Part shown: positions 1 to 11,594 of the stretch, piece after piece | Numbering within the stretch: position 1 is the stretch's first letter | Layout: every line of letters begins with the position of its first letter | Assembly: GCA_944548615.1 (NCBI GenBank) | Contig: OX155957.1 | Coordinates: 26,674,863 to 26,738,862, forward strand | Reading direction: 5' to 3' | DNA: 64,000 bases | From: Micropterix aruncella | Lineage: Eukaryota; Arthropoda; Insecta; Lepidoptera; Micropterigidae | Notes under the pieces: model-generated | Database searches by the model: none | The model's input: only the letters and a program-made list of their open reading frames with translations | Told to the model about the DNA's origin: nothing | Program-made: the position numbers and the translations under genes

Positions 1-1
1 A

Positions 2-205
2 AACGAATCGAAAAAGCCGCTTAGGTACATGGAAGAGAACGAGGCTGCGGATCTATGGCTCGATTTATTGCCCGGGCAGACAGCTCCTTTCTGGCCAGAG
101 ACAAACTCTATGATGCTGCATGTCAAGTATCGCGATTCCACGCTCGTTTCTCAGCATTTTCCCATAGACAAGCAGCATTCAACCGTACTGCGGATGGATA
201 AAGGG
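2..205 (+). CDS. Vps13: Vps13 exon 1 of window (gene partial, 5' end outside)
   Basis: This is the first visible exon of a Vps13-type intermembrane lipid-transfer protein gene that runs to 56959. Vps13 proteins are long bridge-like proteins that move phospholipids between organelles at contact sites. The frame is open from base 2 and ends DKG at a GGG|GTGAGT donor in phase 0; the true exon start is uncertain, since an AG lies at 23-24. The peptide has the PGQTAPFWP stretch and the TVLRMD end that I associate with the SHR-binding (SHR-BD) region of the family. It joins in phase with the exon at 40711, giving an intron of 40,505 bp. The later exons match VPS13A/C more than VPS13B or VPS13D as I remember them, so I call it Vps13 (A/C type). 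Family placement is strong; paralogue choice is moderate. Confidence 0.85.
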
Positions 206-603
206 GTGAGTTCTTTCATTATTTGTTTTAGATTTGTTTTTCTAATTTTCCTAAAATTACATTGTGTGCAGAGTATTTTTTATTATTCTCATTACATGAT
301 TATTTAGGAATAACTAAGTTTATTAAATTAATCTTAAATTAGTTACTCTATTTAACAAAGAATAATGTACAGTAAATTACTCCAATTTATCCAAATTTAT
401 TCAAACTCCAAAATTATTCAAATGGCGGGCACTACCCTCAAAATGTAACATCCATAAATCATCTTTTATATATGTATATGTAGAGCGATCTATATACAAA
501 AAAACACGATACAAATGAAAAAAAAACTATTTACACTTTATTTCTAACAATAAATAATACAGACTGTAGCTCCACTTTCAAAAATGCTCAACATACTGCT
601 CTG

Positions 604-1018
604 TCAAATAAATACTGGGAATTGTATAATATATACAGGTGAGTTTTTAATTAGTGACATGTATGTATTTGGTGAATCAGTACGACAAACGTAGGCAACT
701 TTTAATAAAAAAATGTAAAAAAAAAGTTTTTTTTGTCAAATTTGTAATTTTTATATCTTGAAGAAAAGTTTGACAAGCGTTGAGCGCGCTGCGCCATCCA
801 GCGGTAGGTAAAATATCGCTAATAAACAACATTAGCGCTATTTTACCTACCACTAGATAGCGCATCATGCACAGTTTTTTATACCTACTATTAAAAAAAA
901 ATTAAATTTTGTCTGTTTTTTTTTTAAAACTTGTTTAGTTTGTCGTACTGATTCACCCATTACAAAAATGTCACTAATTAAAAACTCAACCTGTATACGA
1001 TTCTCGGTATTTATTTGA
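604..1018. mobile_element. Palindromic MITE, family with GGTGAATCAGTACGAC core
   Basis: Long inverted arms run from 604 (TCAAATAAATAC) and mirror to 1018; the arms stay about 85-90% complementary for some 95 bp. They include a TTTTTAATTAGTGACAT block and a TGAATCAGTACGACAAA block. A second inner hairpin (about 795-865, GGTAGGTAAAATA against TATTTTACCTACC) sits in the centre. No open frame of note. The inner block is shared with the element at 2543-2911. Confidence 0.75.
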
Positions 1019-1298
1019 AAGTATGTATACCTAAATTAATTGAATTTTCTATTTTTTATCGTCCGGAACCAAAGTGCCGTCTTCCTTCACTTTGTATGAC
1101 TTTGCAAAAGAGTTTTGCATCAGTATTTCCACCGCCGCCATCTGGCTATCTGAAGATTTCGAGTCGTCATCGCAGTCTCCGGTTTTCGGTTGTTCTGTTG
1201 CCTGCAAAATGGAAAAAAAAATACTGGAACACTTTTATTTATTGTAGTAACCACTGAATAAATCTGATAGCATACGTCACGGTAAATTGCATAATAGC

Positions 1299-1650
1299 CA
1301 AGAGGCGACGACAAAATAGTGCAAGAGTGTTGTAAAAGCTGATACTTTCAGATCAGACAGTATTTTGGCCATAAAATGCTGGGGTAGGGTAAGCAGGCCA
1401 GACTCCGGGACACCTGGCGCTGGCGTACTAGGAGAGGTATAATTTTAATTTTGTACCCTTAAAGTGTTTTGGAAAAGCTGAAAATTCATCAGTAGACAGT
1501 GGATGCAATACAGAACTCGAAACAAATGGTCAGACTGCTGATTGATAGAATGTGTGGCGTCAGCATTACTCCATACATGTTACAAAAATGAATTCCATTA
1601 TATTGTGCGACACATTAGACCGATGCGTAATAGTTACCGACAAATACATA
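1299..1650 (+). repeat. Intron-end inverted repeat, left copy
   Basis: About 340 bp that recur, reverse complemented and roughly 85% identical, at 40285-40627. Shared blocks include CCAGACTCCGGGACACCTGG, AGTAGACAGTGGATGCAATA and GAATGTGTGGCGTCAG. The last part (1558-1719) is itself a small palindrome around ATTACTCCATACATGT. Confidence 0.8.
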
Positions 1651-2315
1651 CCGGCATATTTTCAGGGACTTAATTTTTGTGACATTTATGTAGTAATGGT
1701 GACATTTATGTAGTAATGGAGGATGGGGCGGTTGTTCTAAGACCATTCTTTACCCCTTAGATATTGCACAAAAGTCGATTTTAAAGATTCTCATGCGAAA
1801 GCCGTATCGATATCCTTCGGAAGATCTTTTCAAGGAGTATAATGTATTGGATACCAAGCAACTATATTTGAAGGGGTCGGGGCAATAAGGGACCTAAGCC
1901 TCATTTGTAAAATTTGTAGTAAATGAGGTTTAAAGTTTTTGACCAAATCCTGAAATCATAGTTTATTTTTTTATAATGTTTAACCTAATTTATTATATGT
2001 ATAATAGATTGTTACATATCCTTTACTAATAAGAAGAATCCAAAAAAAACTGCATTTTCCGAGAAAAAAAATAAAATGAAAAATAAATTTGGCTTATGAC
2101 CTTTTTGATAATAACAAAACGAATATAAATGAAAGTCAAAAATATACTAAATTATTTTTTATTTAAAAGTATCAGTTTCTACATTGTATACTAAGGTCGT
2201 GGTTTAAATACACTATGTTTGGATTAGATATCCTACTATAGTGGCTTACATATTTAGGGATATTTCTAATGTGGTCGTGAACCGATTGTACCATTTCCGG
2301 GGCAACTTTGTTCGG

Positions 2316-2322
2316 TCGGTTG

Positions 2323-2358
<36 letters not shown>

Positions 2359-2371
2359 AATATACATATAA

Positions 2372-2403
<32 letters not shown>

Positions 2404-2448
2404 GTACATATGCATATGCATATGCATATGCATATGCATATGTATATG

Positions 2449-2479
<31 letters not shown>

Positions 2480-2540
2480 TTACACATATAAATACACATA
2501 TAAATATACATATACATATACATATACATATAGATATACA
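2316..2540. repeat. (CATATA)n microsatellite
   Basis: About 220 bp of imperfect TACATA/CATATA units with a TATGCA-rich middle part. It gives artificial Tyr-Thr and His-Ile repeat frames on both strands that I do not count as genes. It abuts the MITE at 2543. Confidence 0.95.
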
Positions 2541-2542
2541 TA

Positions 2543-2911
2543 GGGTGTTATTACAGCATGGGCTTTTTTTTCTGTGGGTTAATCAGTATAACGTAGTAAG
2601 CAACTTTTGATAAAAAAATTTGGAAAAAACCAAAAAAAAAAATTTTTTTTTGGAAAAAAAATATTTCTATTTTTTTTTTTAATTTGAAAATTTGAAGAAG
2701 TTGACTGTTAAATAAAGGTTTGAGAAGCGTTTGAGCTTTTCATAATATTTAAAAATAAAAAATAAAAAACAAATTTTCAAAAAAAAACATTTTTTTTTTC
2801 AAAAAAAAAAAGTTTATTTTTTAGTTTTTTAAAAAAAAATTTATCAAAAGTTGCTTACTACGTTGTACTGATTCACCCACAGAAAAAAAAGCCCGTGCTG
2901 TAATAACACCC
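2543..2911. mobile_element. Palindromic MITE with GGGTGTTATTACAGCA ends
   Basis: 369-bp element with terminal inverted repeats of about 80 bp (GGGTGTTATTACAGCA at left, mirrored at right) flanked by TACATA on both sides (2537-2542 and 2912-2917). The left flank is inside the CATATA array, so the duplication may be trivial. The arms share AATCAGTA and GCAACTTTT blocks with the MITE at 604-1018. Confidence 0.8.
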
Positions 2912-4101
2912 TACATACACCACAATTTTTTTTTTAAAAACCGTAATTAAAATAATTATAAATATAATAGTTCACTTTGTGTAACGGTGGTCGTGTTTTT
3001 TTAATCTTTTGAATATATTTACTTCTTTAGAAAAGTCGTGATTCAGATTATCGGGTAATGATTCTGCTTAATTTGGACCATTCTAATAATAATACGTGGA
3101 TAAAATTAGATCTCAAAACTATGCTCATAAACACTTGACTTCCTGCCATAATCGTTTCTTTTATGAGATTTCTAGAGGAAGTTATATCATAGATAATATT
3201 GCATCATTTGCGTAATATTGCCAATTTTATAAAAGATGATTAGCAAAAATTAAGTATCAGTATGCACAGTATCGGACTAGGAGAGGGAAGGGGGGGGGGG
3301 GGGGGGAGGGGGAGGATAACTACACTTTACCATCTGAGGGCAACTTGTCCCAAAATAATTTCGGAAAGATAGCCTTTTTCAAACCAAAAAAATCAGCAAG
3401 CAACAAGAGCTGTTTTAGCTAATCCCAGATAATTCTGTGCGTTTTAGTTTTGGAAAATCTGCAAACTATAGAACCACATGAAAGCGCGCACATTACGAAA
3501 ATACATCGATTCGGATTTAAATTCTGCAGATTTGCTGCGGTGCGTCACCGGACGGATTTTTCTATACTATAAAGTTATATATAACCCATGCACTGCGGAA
3601 ATTATTCCGCAGACCGCCGGCAGACTTGAATAGATAATGAGTGATAAAAAAGGTCCGAAAGTTCCACTGTAGTGCACGTACCACAAAAATGTGTTTTTCC
3701 GTCCGGCGTAAAAAAAAAAGTACGGCAACGCACCGCACCGCAGTGCACACCTGATGTAAGTCTCTTACTCGAACCCTCAGTAGAGCCCGCCACAGACTGC
3801 TGCGCACGGCCACGTTTAACACGTGGTTTTAGCTCTGTTCAAGCCAGCTGCCATACAAATCAATAAATAGCGGGCCACGCACACACTATTCACAGCTGCG
3901 TGGCTATGTGACGTCAGAAGCACACGCGTGGGTTGCCGATGCGCTGGCTGATCGAAGCACGTTTCCCCCTGCTCATCCGCTTCCGCTTTTTTCTCTCCCA
4001 AAAACCGTTCCCAAACCGTCGCGAGCACTTTACGACATGCACTTAAACACGTGCGCTTTATAAGGTAGTCGAGACGAAATAGACATTTGCGTGGCGTAGT
4101 T

Positions 4102-5698
4102 AGTTAGTTAGTTAGTTGGGTATAACTGCAGTATAGGAACCTCTCCTGGATTTTTGATTTTTAAACGTCACCGGACTATATTCGCCACGCAGATTCCGAA
4201 TCTGCAATAATCTTTTGTCGCTCTCAATAAATAAGCGAGATATAGGCATTTAAAATTTGCATACTAAACGTCAAAAAGACGGCCATATTGCTTCAGAAGT
4301 AGTGTCGGAATATACTTAGTCGATATACCGCGAGTTCTCTAATATCGATAACAATTCGCGATTTTAGAAAAATGATGGCATGGTCGTGAAAAAACATGTG
4401 CGATATTAAAAAATAATAGTCTATTTTCGAGGGTTTTTTCAATGACTTTGCGTTTTGATAACAAAAGGTATCCTGAAACAATAGAAAATTCCTAAATATC
4501 TGAATATCCCCGCAAGCAAAAATTTTTTTTCGAATTTCGCGCGAAATTCGAAAAAAAATTTTTGCCTGCGGCGCTATTGAAGTTAACATGACAATAGAAA
4601 ATACCTAAATATCTGAATATCCCCGCAAGCAAAAATTTTTTTTCGAATTTCGCGCGAAATTCGAAAAAAAAATTTTGCCTGCGGCGCTATTGAAGTTAAC
4701 ATGACAATGTGTTAGCGATATTTCGTTTTTTTCCAAGGTTTTTACTAAATGACTTTGGTGATAATGACAAAAGGTAACCTTAAACAAACGAAATGTCTTC
4801 AATATCAAATTAACACCGCAGACAAAAGAAATTCGAAAACAAATTTTTGCCTGCGGCGCATTTGATATTAACATAAGAATGACAAAAGGTAAACTGAAAC
4901 AAACTAAATTTCTTCAATATCAAATTAACACCATGTGTTAGCGATCATCTAAAACAATTGGACAATTTTCGTAGATTTTACGAAAATTTGAAATTTGGTG
5001 TATTGATGACTAAAGGTAACCTGAAACAAACGACATTTCAGGATATCTTCTGTCATCAATACGCAAAGTCATTGAAAAGACATCGAAAATAGTGCCCTTT
5101 TTTAATTTTCGCGAAAATATGTATTTTTCCAATCGTTTTTGTTCAACATATTTCAATTAATCTTAAAACTCTCCAAATTGTCATAATTTCTGTAATATCG
5201 CTAATTGTTATCGATATTACGATATACTCGAAAGTGTCAACACGGTAAGTACAAACAAAATGGCCGCAACTTTGTTGACATTGGGATAACAAATTTTAAC
5301 GCCTATATCTCGCTTATTTATTGAGATCGAATAAAAATTATGGAAGATTCGGAATCAGCGTGGTGAATATAGCGGGGTGAATTTTATTTTGGGCCATTTT
5401 AGGCTATTTGTTTACATATAAAATTTAAAGTTTGAATGCCTATATCTCGCTTATTTATAGCGACCGACACAATTTTCTTCCAGATTTAGCATTAAAATGC
5501 TACAATCTATTAGTGTATATATTTTTTTTTTTTTTTGGTGAGAGGTTCCTATACTGCAGTTATTCCTTCCACCCACCCCAGCTCCTCGACGAAAGCCAGC
5601 AGGGCTTTCAGGTTTCCTGCTGCCTCGCGCAGGGTGCCTGGAGTCCCAAGGTGTTTTGTCCTGTATACTTCTACCTGTTTACAATCTAGCAGAATCTA
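4102..5698 (-). mobile_element. Retro-insertion holding a large foldback element
   Basis: The 13-bp direct repeat GCGTGGCGTAGTT occurs at 4089-4101 and 5699-5711. The insert starts with (AGTT)n next to the left copy, which reads as an (AACT)n 3' tail on the minus strand, so a target-primed retro-insertion is likely. Inside, arms of about 200 bp (4122-4330 and 5215-5565; CTGCAGTATAGGAACCTCTC mirrored at the right) form a foldback. The middle has two tandem copies of a ~112-bp unit (4480-4591 and 4592-4704), each with a perfect palindrome around TTTCGCGCGAAA. No gene seen. Confidence 0.6.
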
Positions 5699-6239
5699 GC
5701 GTGGCGTAGTTCAGCTAGCAGTAAGTGGCCGCATCGCAACATCGAGCCACGTAGCTTCCGTGTCAAACCATTTAATTTGTAACAACATTGGGTACAAATT
5801 AAATATTTGTAAACCTTAAAAGAAACCTCAACACTTGATATGATGAGGTAACATATTCCATGGCTTTTTAAATACAAATATTTTCAAATATCCTCTATTG
5901 TGAGTTGCGATAATATGCTTCTGAACCACACAAATGTTTTAGAATATTCTGTAAGTTTGTGTAATCGTCAGACGTCAGCATAACATTATGTTGGCCGCAA
6001 GATTTAATGTAAACCAAAGTCGTTACAAGCTTTCCAATAAACATGACCTAGGTACACCGTCTTAGTATACTACAAAAGCGGTTTTCAAACTTGAATTTGC
6101 CACTTAAAGGAAGTGTTGACTGTTGCAAAGCGTGGAAGTTTAATATGTTATCATGTCGTTTAATCAATTCCCTCAAATTACAAAACAAAAACAGATACTT
6201 AATTTTAATCTAAATAATATCTAAACAAGCTTGGCAAGA

Positions 6240-6480
6240 AGAATGCAAAAAAAAAAGAAGTGTAATGCGTTCAGGGTTCATCTATGTATGTTTCCGTTTC
6301 TTTATTTCACAATAACTTCTAAACGCTTTAGACGTGTGTGGTTTTGTTAGAATCGTTATATCATCCCGAGTGTCATAGGGTATCGTAACTTTCCAAATAT
6401 TCAGTAAGTAGTTGTCTAAATGTCCAAATGTCAATAAATTAACATACATACATATATCGTGTTTAGTATCAAATGAAAGG
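6240..6480 (+). repeat. Dispersed repeat shared with 19970-20200
   Basis: Shared blocks include ATCCCGAGTGTCATAGGGTA, TAACTTCTAAACGCTT and AATGTCAATAAATTAACATA. Copies are in the same orientation and about 80% identical. Origin unknown. Confidence 0.65.
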
Positions 6481-7090
6481 TTTTTGAAAAGGTTTAGGTG
6501 AAGGAAATTAAGTACATAACACTTTTTAAAGATTTAAAAAAAATATAATTTAGATATTCATTAATTTCAAATAGTGTATTTATATAAACTAATTCTTTTA
6601 TTTTAATTCGATCTTAAATCTATGTTTCTTAAATGTATTTTTTAATTACTTATTAATACCCAAAAACATTTATTTTTGTTTTTTCTATAAAAATATATCC
6701 AGAAGTGTGCACATGTAAAATATTGTTTTGGTACGCCCGCCTTAGTAAAGGCCTAGTAGGCCAAGTTAGTCGGCAATGACATATTTATTAAGATACTGCT
6801 GTGTGCTTTCATTTTTCTATTGGTACGAAAACGAATATTTTGTAATACTGCAGTAATGTGTATCTCGCGCTTTACTTCAAATAAATAAATAACTAATAAA
6901 TATCAGCACGGTTTAAAACGCGTGAACTAACCGTGAAAGTGATACTCAAAAACACATTTAATGACCGACAACATAACGCATTTGTTTGAAATCCATAATA
7001 TGCGTATATATAAACGGCGAATTGGCCATATTTGCGATGTTAATCTTGGCGGAAGAAGCCGTTTTATTAAATTTATTAACGATTACAAAA

Positions 7091-7260
7091 TCCTACTAAT
7101 ATTATAAACGCGAAAGTTTGTATGTATGTATGGATGTTTGTTACTCTTTCACGCAAAAACTACTGAATGGATTTTGATGAAACTTTACAATAATATAGCT
7201 TACACATCAGAATAACACATAGGCTATAATTTATAAAGATATAGTGTGAATTATCTAAAA
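7091..7260 (+). mobile_element. Helitron-like element, truncated copy
   Basis: Starts A|TCCTACTAATATTATAAA and follows the family through ATTTTGATGAAACTTTAC, but lacks the 3' hairpin and CTAG end, diverging after about 7250. Confidence 0.6.
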
Positions 7261-7334
7261 TATAACGATAACTGACAAGTAAGTAGGAAAAAATCTAAGA
7301 AATTGACATTCGAAATTTAAATTCTATCCTACTA

Positions 7335-7553
7335 TCCTACTAATATTATAAACGCGAAAGTTTGTATGTATGTATGGATGTTTGTTACTCTTTCACGCAA
7401 AAAGTACTGAATGGATTTTGATGAAACTTTACATTAATATAGCTTACACATCAGAATAACACATAGGCTATAATTAATAAAGATATATGGTTTTCTATCA
7501 TCATTATCACAATTTTCCATCACCACGCGGGTGAAACCGCTGGGCGCAGCTAG
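7335..7553 (+). mobile_element. Non-autonomous Helitron-like element, complete
   Basis: 219 bp. The 5' end TC follows an A. The 3' end is CTAG followed by T, preceded by a short hairpin GCGG-gtgaaa-CCGC at 7527-7540. These are the hallmarks of Helitrons (5'-TC, 3'-hairpin plus CTRR, insertion between A and T). A near-identical copy lies at 20939-21161. Confidence 0.75.
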
Positions 7554-8637
7554 TAATATATAAAGACTCAACGCACGGCGGTTATGGCTTCACGGCTTCA
7601 ATTTGAATGTCAATTGCAAAATAACAGAGTTTATATTGCAGCTGAAATTTATGGCTTTTGACAACGGTGACAAGTCTATTGTTGAGTTTAGAGCGAAATT
7701 TTTATGTTTATGGCGGATATGCTGTAAGTGGTTACTCACCTCCGTAATAATAATAGTAGAAAACTGATGAAAATCGCATTACAATACATCGAAGAAAATC
7801 GCATGTTATTCGATATGACATCGTAACTTTGGGTTGTGCTACAAAACACTCTTCTGGCCATCTATACTTACTAATATTATAAGGAAGTAATGTTTGTAAG
7901 TTTATAAATTTGTATGTATGTATGTAGGTGGTAATATCTGAAACAGCCCGATTTCTAAAATTGTTTCACTAATAGTAATCGCCATTACCGACGAGTGCTA
8001 TAGGCTATATTTTATTGCTATAACTATTGGTTTTCAATACGAAATCATGTTAAGTGCAAATCAAGTAGGAGAAAAATGAGCTGGCGTGCGCAAACGAAAC
8101 GGTTTGATATATGTGAAAACAATATATCGATGGCTTACAGGCAATACCACTTAACCCACAAAAAAGCTGAAATCGACTTAAGTGTACAGAAAATTTTCAA
8201 ATTAAAAACTTTATGTGCTTGTAAAACCTCGGAACCCACGGTCTATTGCATTTAATAATTTCAAATAGTGGCAATACCTCTTATTTCACTACTGCGAAAA
8301 TTTAGGACACAAAAAATCACGTCCCACAGCGAATGGCTTGGAGTGGCAACACATTCGGGGAAATTTGCGGGCAATTACTCGCAAGCCACACAGCTGTCAA
8401 AATTTTTTTGAGGTTAACTTTTGTTCGCGCGTTAATTGTGACTCTAAACTGCGATTTCATTCGGAATACTGTGAAAAATAATGTAAGTACATGTTTGAAA
8501 TGAGTATTTTATGTTTTTTAATAAATTATGATAATTTCTGTTGCCGTCGAGTTCGTTTTCGCTCAGCAAATAAAACTGAAAAAATGTAGGTAAAACCTTT
8601 TCTCTTGTTCACAGCTAGCAGAAATACAGATGGTGCA

Positions 8638-8929
8638 ATGGCTTCGGACTCTTCGGGTGATGAAGAGAAGGAGCAGACATTTAAGAAGAAGTTTAAAAAA
8701 ATATTAATTCTAAGAAACCAACTTAAGCAAGAGTTGTCTGCATTAAAACTAAGACAAGAAAAAGAAATATCCTTGCAGCCGAAACAGCTGCAGTCCGATC
8801 AAGAACTGCTGCAGCAGCCAGACGCTGGCTTGACTGAAGATGAACTCGCTTTAAAAAATACCATAGAGCGTATAATTGCAGCCCCTAATACAATTACACC
8901 GGGTCGCTCAGCCTACGGTGAACATGACG
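8638..8929 (+). CDS. DDD transposase exon 1
   Basis: First coding exon of a 766-residue, four-exon transposase. A non-coding first exon probably ends at 8482 (GTAAGT follows), spliced to TTGTTCACAG before 8615. I chose the ATG at 8638 (MASDSSGDEEKEQ) as the first in frame after that acceptor. The exon encodes an acidic start, a Lys-rich segment and a Gln-rich coiled-coil-like region (residues 20-75), and ends YGEHDG in phase 1 at a weak GTGGTT donor. The donor is supported by the matching ends and phases of the next two exons. Confidence 0.75.
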
Positions 8930-9195
8930 GTGGTTAGTAGCTTATATTTTATATTTAGTTACGTATTTAATTAACTCCACCTTATTATGAATATTTTGAG
9001 GGTTTGAGGCACTGCTGGATACCAATGCTTCTCCAATCCTTCTACCCTTCAGCGGTATGGTGCTTTTGCCTAACCGCAATACAAATAAATGTCGTCGTCT
9101 CACCTAGCGGATTCGCATAATTCTTGTCTACCTAAAACTATTGAGCTTTAGATTTGTTTGTGTAAGCCTTACTGATTTGTGTGTACAACATACAG

Positions 9196-9315
9196 AAATA
9201 AAAAAGATGACGTTGAATGAGCCCTGCTGTTCACACCAGAAAGATGAGCTACGTCCACCCCAGATACGCCCAGCCAACCCAGAAGCCACTGATGGTTACG
9301 GTGAACATGAAGAAG
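9196..9315 (+). CDS. DDD transposase exon 2
   Basis: Acceptor CATACAG with phase 1 in; donor GAAG|GTGAGC with phase 1 out. It encodes EIKKMTLNEPCC through PEATDGYGEHEEG. Its start (EIKKM) and end (YGEHEEG) match those of exon 3 (EIERM and YGDPDEG), which suggests tandem exon duplication. Confidence 0.75.
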
Positions 9316-9506
9316 GTGAGCACAATTTATGTACTTGTAAATATTATGCCAAATATTACCCATAACTATCTCCATTTAAAAAATCTTTCCTGTTTGCCAG
9401 GACATTCTCTAATTATGTACATTTTACTTGGATATATTTTAATTATAATTTTTTTACTCCATTTCTATGTTCCACATAATTTGTTGTGTGTGTTTGTATT
9501 CCACAG

Positions 9507-9671
9507 AAATTGAACGCATGTTCAATGCATCTCAATCATCAAATTCAAGTGAAACCCATCCGTTCGCTGATAGTGGTTCAGAATACATCCCGACAAGCGA
9601 TTCGGAAAGCACCCCAAGCATAATAGAAAACGAGGACCCCAACATCCGGGAATATGGCGATCCTGATGAAG
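9507..9671 (+). CDS. DDD transposase exon 3
   Basis: Acceptor TTCCACAG with phase 1 in; donor GAAG|GTATTT with phase 1 out. It encodes EIERMFNASQSSNSSE, a Ser/Glu-rich low-complexity part and the end YGDPDEG. Probably disordered. Confidence 0.78.
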
Positions 9672-9870
9672 GTATTTCATTATTATCTAATCGAAATTCA
9701 ATTGTATAAAAACATTTTATTGATTTTTATGGATCTGTCATGAGTGGCTACATCACCTACTATACATGCCCGTGATGCCAGCCTAACACATCTTAGTGAT
9801 ATCTGGATGCCATATTAGTACTTCCACCATTTACTACAGCTAGTAAAAAATGTATAATAACTTTTTTCAG

Positions 9871-11594
9871 GAAGAAAACGAACACGGGTAGCTGACCCTA
9901 CAAATTGGAAGCGGCAAAAAGCAAAAATCCTTCGAATGCAGGGAAAGAAATACATTGGATTCACCCGTACTGATAATAAAATTCATCAAAATAAACCAAG
10001 AGCAGCTCGAAAAATTGGCCCTAAATGTGATTTGAAACTATGTTCTAAAACCTCTAAAAGACAATGTCAATCTATATCGGAAAATGAAAGGAATGACATT
10101 TTCAAAAAGTTTTGGGGCGACATGGATTGGAAACAAAGAAAAATCTTCATCGTAAACCACGTCACGCAAACAGCTCCTTTGCGAAGATATAAAAAAGATG
10201 GTGATTCTAAGAGAGATTCGACAAAGTTTTATCATCTAACGGTTGGTGATAAAAGAGTGCAAGTATGTAAGAAGACATTTTTGTCGACCCTAGGCTTAGG
10301 AGAATTCACAGTAAGAGGTTGGTTAAAAAAAAGTGAACATGGAATGCATAACAAACCACAAGCGGCGATCAAGAATACTGAAAAACGGGACTTGATGATT
10401 CAATTCTTTGATACTTTGCCGAAGCTGCCATCGCACTACGCTCGAAAAGACACAAGAAAATTATATCTACAAGCGGATATAAAATCACACCGACATTTGT
10501 ATGGCATTTACAAACAGTTCTGCGAAGATGCTCAAAAGACTGACAGAATAGCATCGATAAAATTATTTCATGAAGTGTTTTTCATGAAAAATCTCGCCAT
10601 TTACAAATTGAAAAAGGATAAGTGTGACTTGTGCGAAGGATTTAAAATTGGAGGCATCGATGAAACTGTGCACCGTGAGCATGTTCTGAAAAAAGATAAG
10701 GCAAGGGAAGAAAAAAGCAATGATAAAGAGCGCGCATTAAAAGGCGAGTGCACTGTCCTTACAATGGATCTGCAAGCTGTAAAGAATTCTCCAGATTTAA
10801 AATGCAGTGCCTTTTACTATAAGACCAAACTGTCCTGCCATAATTTCACTGTTTACAATTTGGCTACGCATCACGCAAGATGTTATTGGTATACTGAATG
10901 CGATACTGACCAAACTGCTTCAACCTATGCGTCGTGCTTAATTGATTACTTAAAGGAATGCTGTATGAATGAAAAGAAGAAAATTATTATATACTCTGAC
11001 GGGTGCACCGCCCAAAATAGAAACACAATTTTATCAAATGCTCTCCTTGATTACTCCATAAATAATAATATAGCTATTGAACAAAAATTCCTCGAGGTTG
11101 GCCATACACAAATGGAGTGTGACTCGGTGCATGCTTCCATAGAGAGACGCATAAAAAATAGAGAAATTCACTTGCCTAGTGAGTACATTTCGATAACTAG
11201 AGAAGCCCGTACAAAGCCGTTTCCATATGAGGTAAAGTTTTTGGACTATACATTCTTTACAAATTATGATGACAGCGCTCTACAGAGGTACACTTCTATA
11301 CGTCCTGGGAAGAAAGCAGGTGATCCTTGCGTCGTAGATATAAGAATGATAAAGTACAGTCCTCATGACCATAAAATTTTAGTCAAATTGAACTTTGACA
11401 GTGACTTCATGGAGCTTCCGCATCGACCAAAACAAAGAAGCAATGAAGATTCTCTGCCACGACCGGAATGGCCTCGCCTACACAAGAGCAAACTGAAAAT
11501 AACGGCTAGAAAATGGAAAGACTTACAAGACCTCAAGTTTGCTCTTCCTTCAGATACTCACCATTTCTACGATTCACTTCCACATTATAACTGA
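9871..11594 (+). CDS. DDD transposase exon 4 (catalytic region)
   Basis: Acceptor CTTTTTTCAG with phase 1 in; stop TGA at 11592-11594. It begins GRKRTRVADPTNWKRQKAKI, a basic motif that I know from a large family of uncharacterised insect proteins. A CDLC pair (about 10621) may bind zinc. The catalytic candidates are D in LTMDLQ (10767-10769), D in YSDGCTAQNRN (10998-11000) and D in GHTQMECDSVH (11121-11123), with an E two residues before the last. No frameshift or stop interrupts the frame, so the enzyme may be functional. The precise superfamily needs a profile search; a DUF7869/Sola-type domain is my best guess. If domesticated, the terminal repeats should have decayed, and they have not. 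Confidence 0.85.

Noticed and set aside
2241..2610. Open frames of ~100 codons on both strands
   Set aside because: They are Tyr-Thr and His-Ile repeats made by the (CATATA)n array.
4293..4874. Two similar minus-strand frames (SIAPQAKI...)
   Set aside because: They are translations of the two tandem palindromic units in the foldback element.
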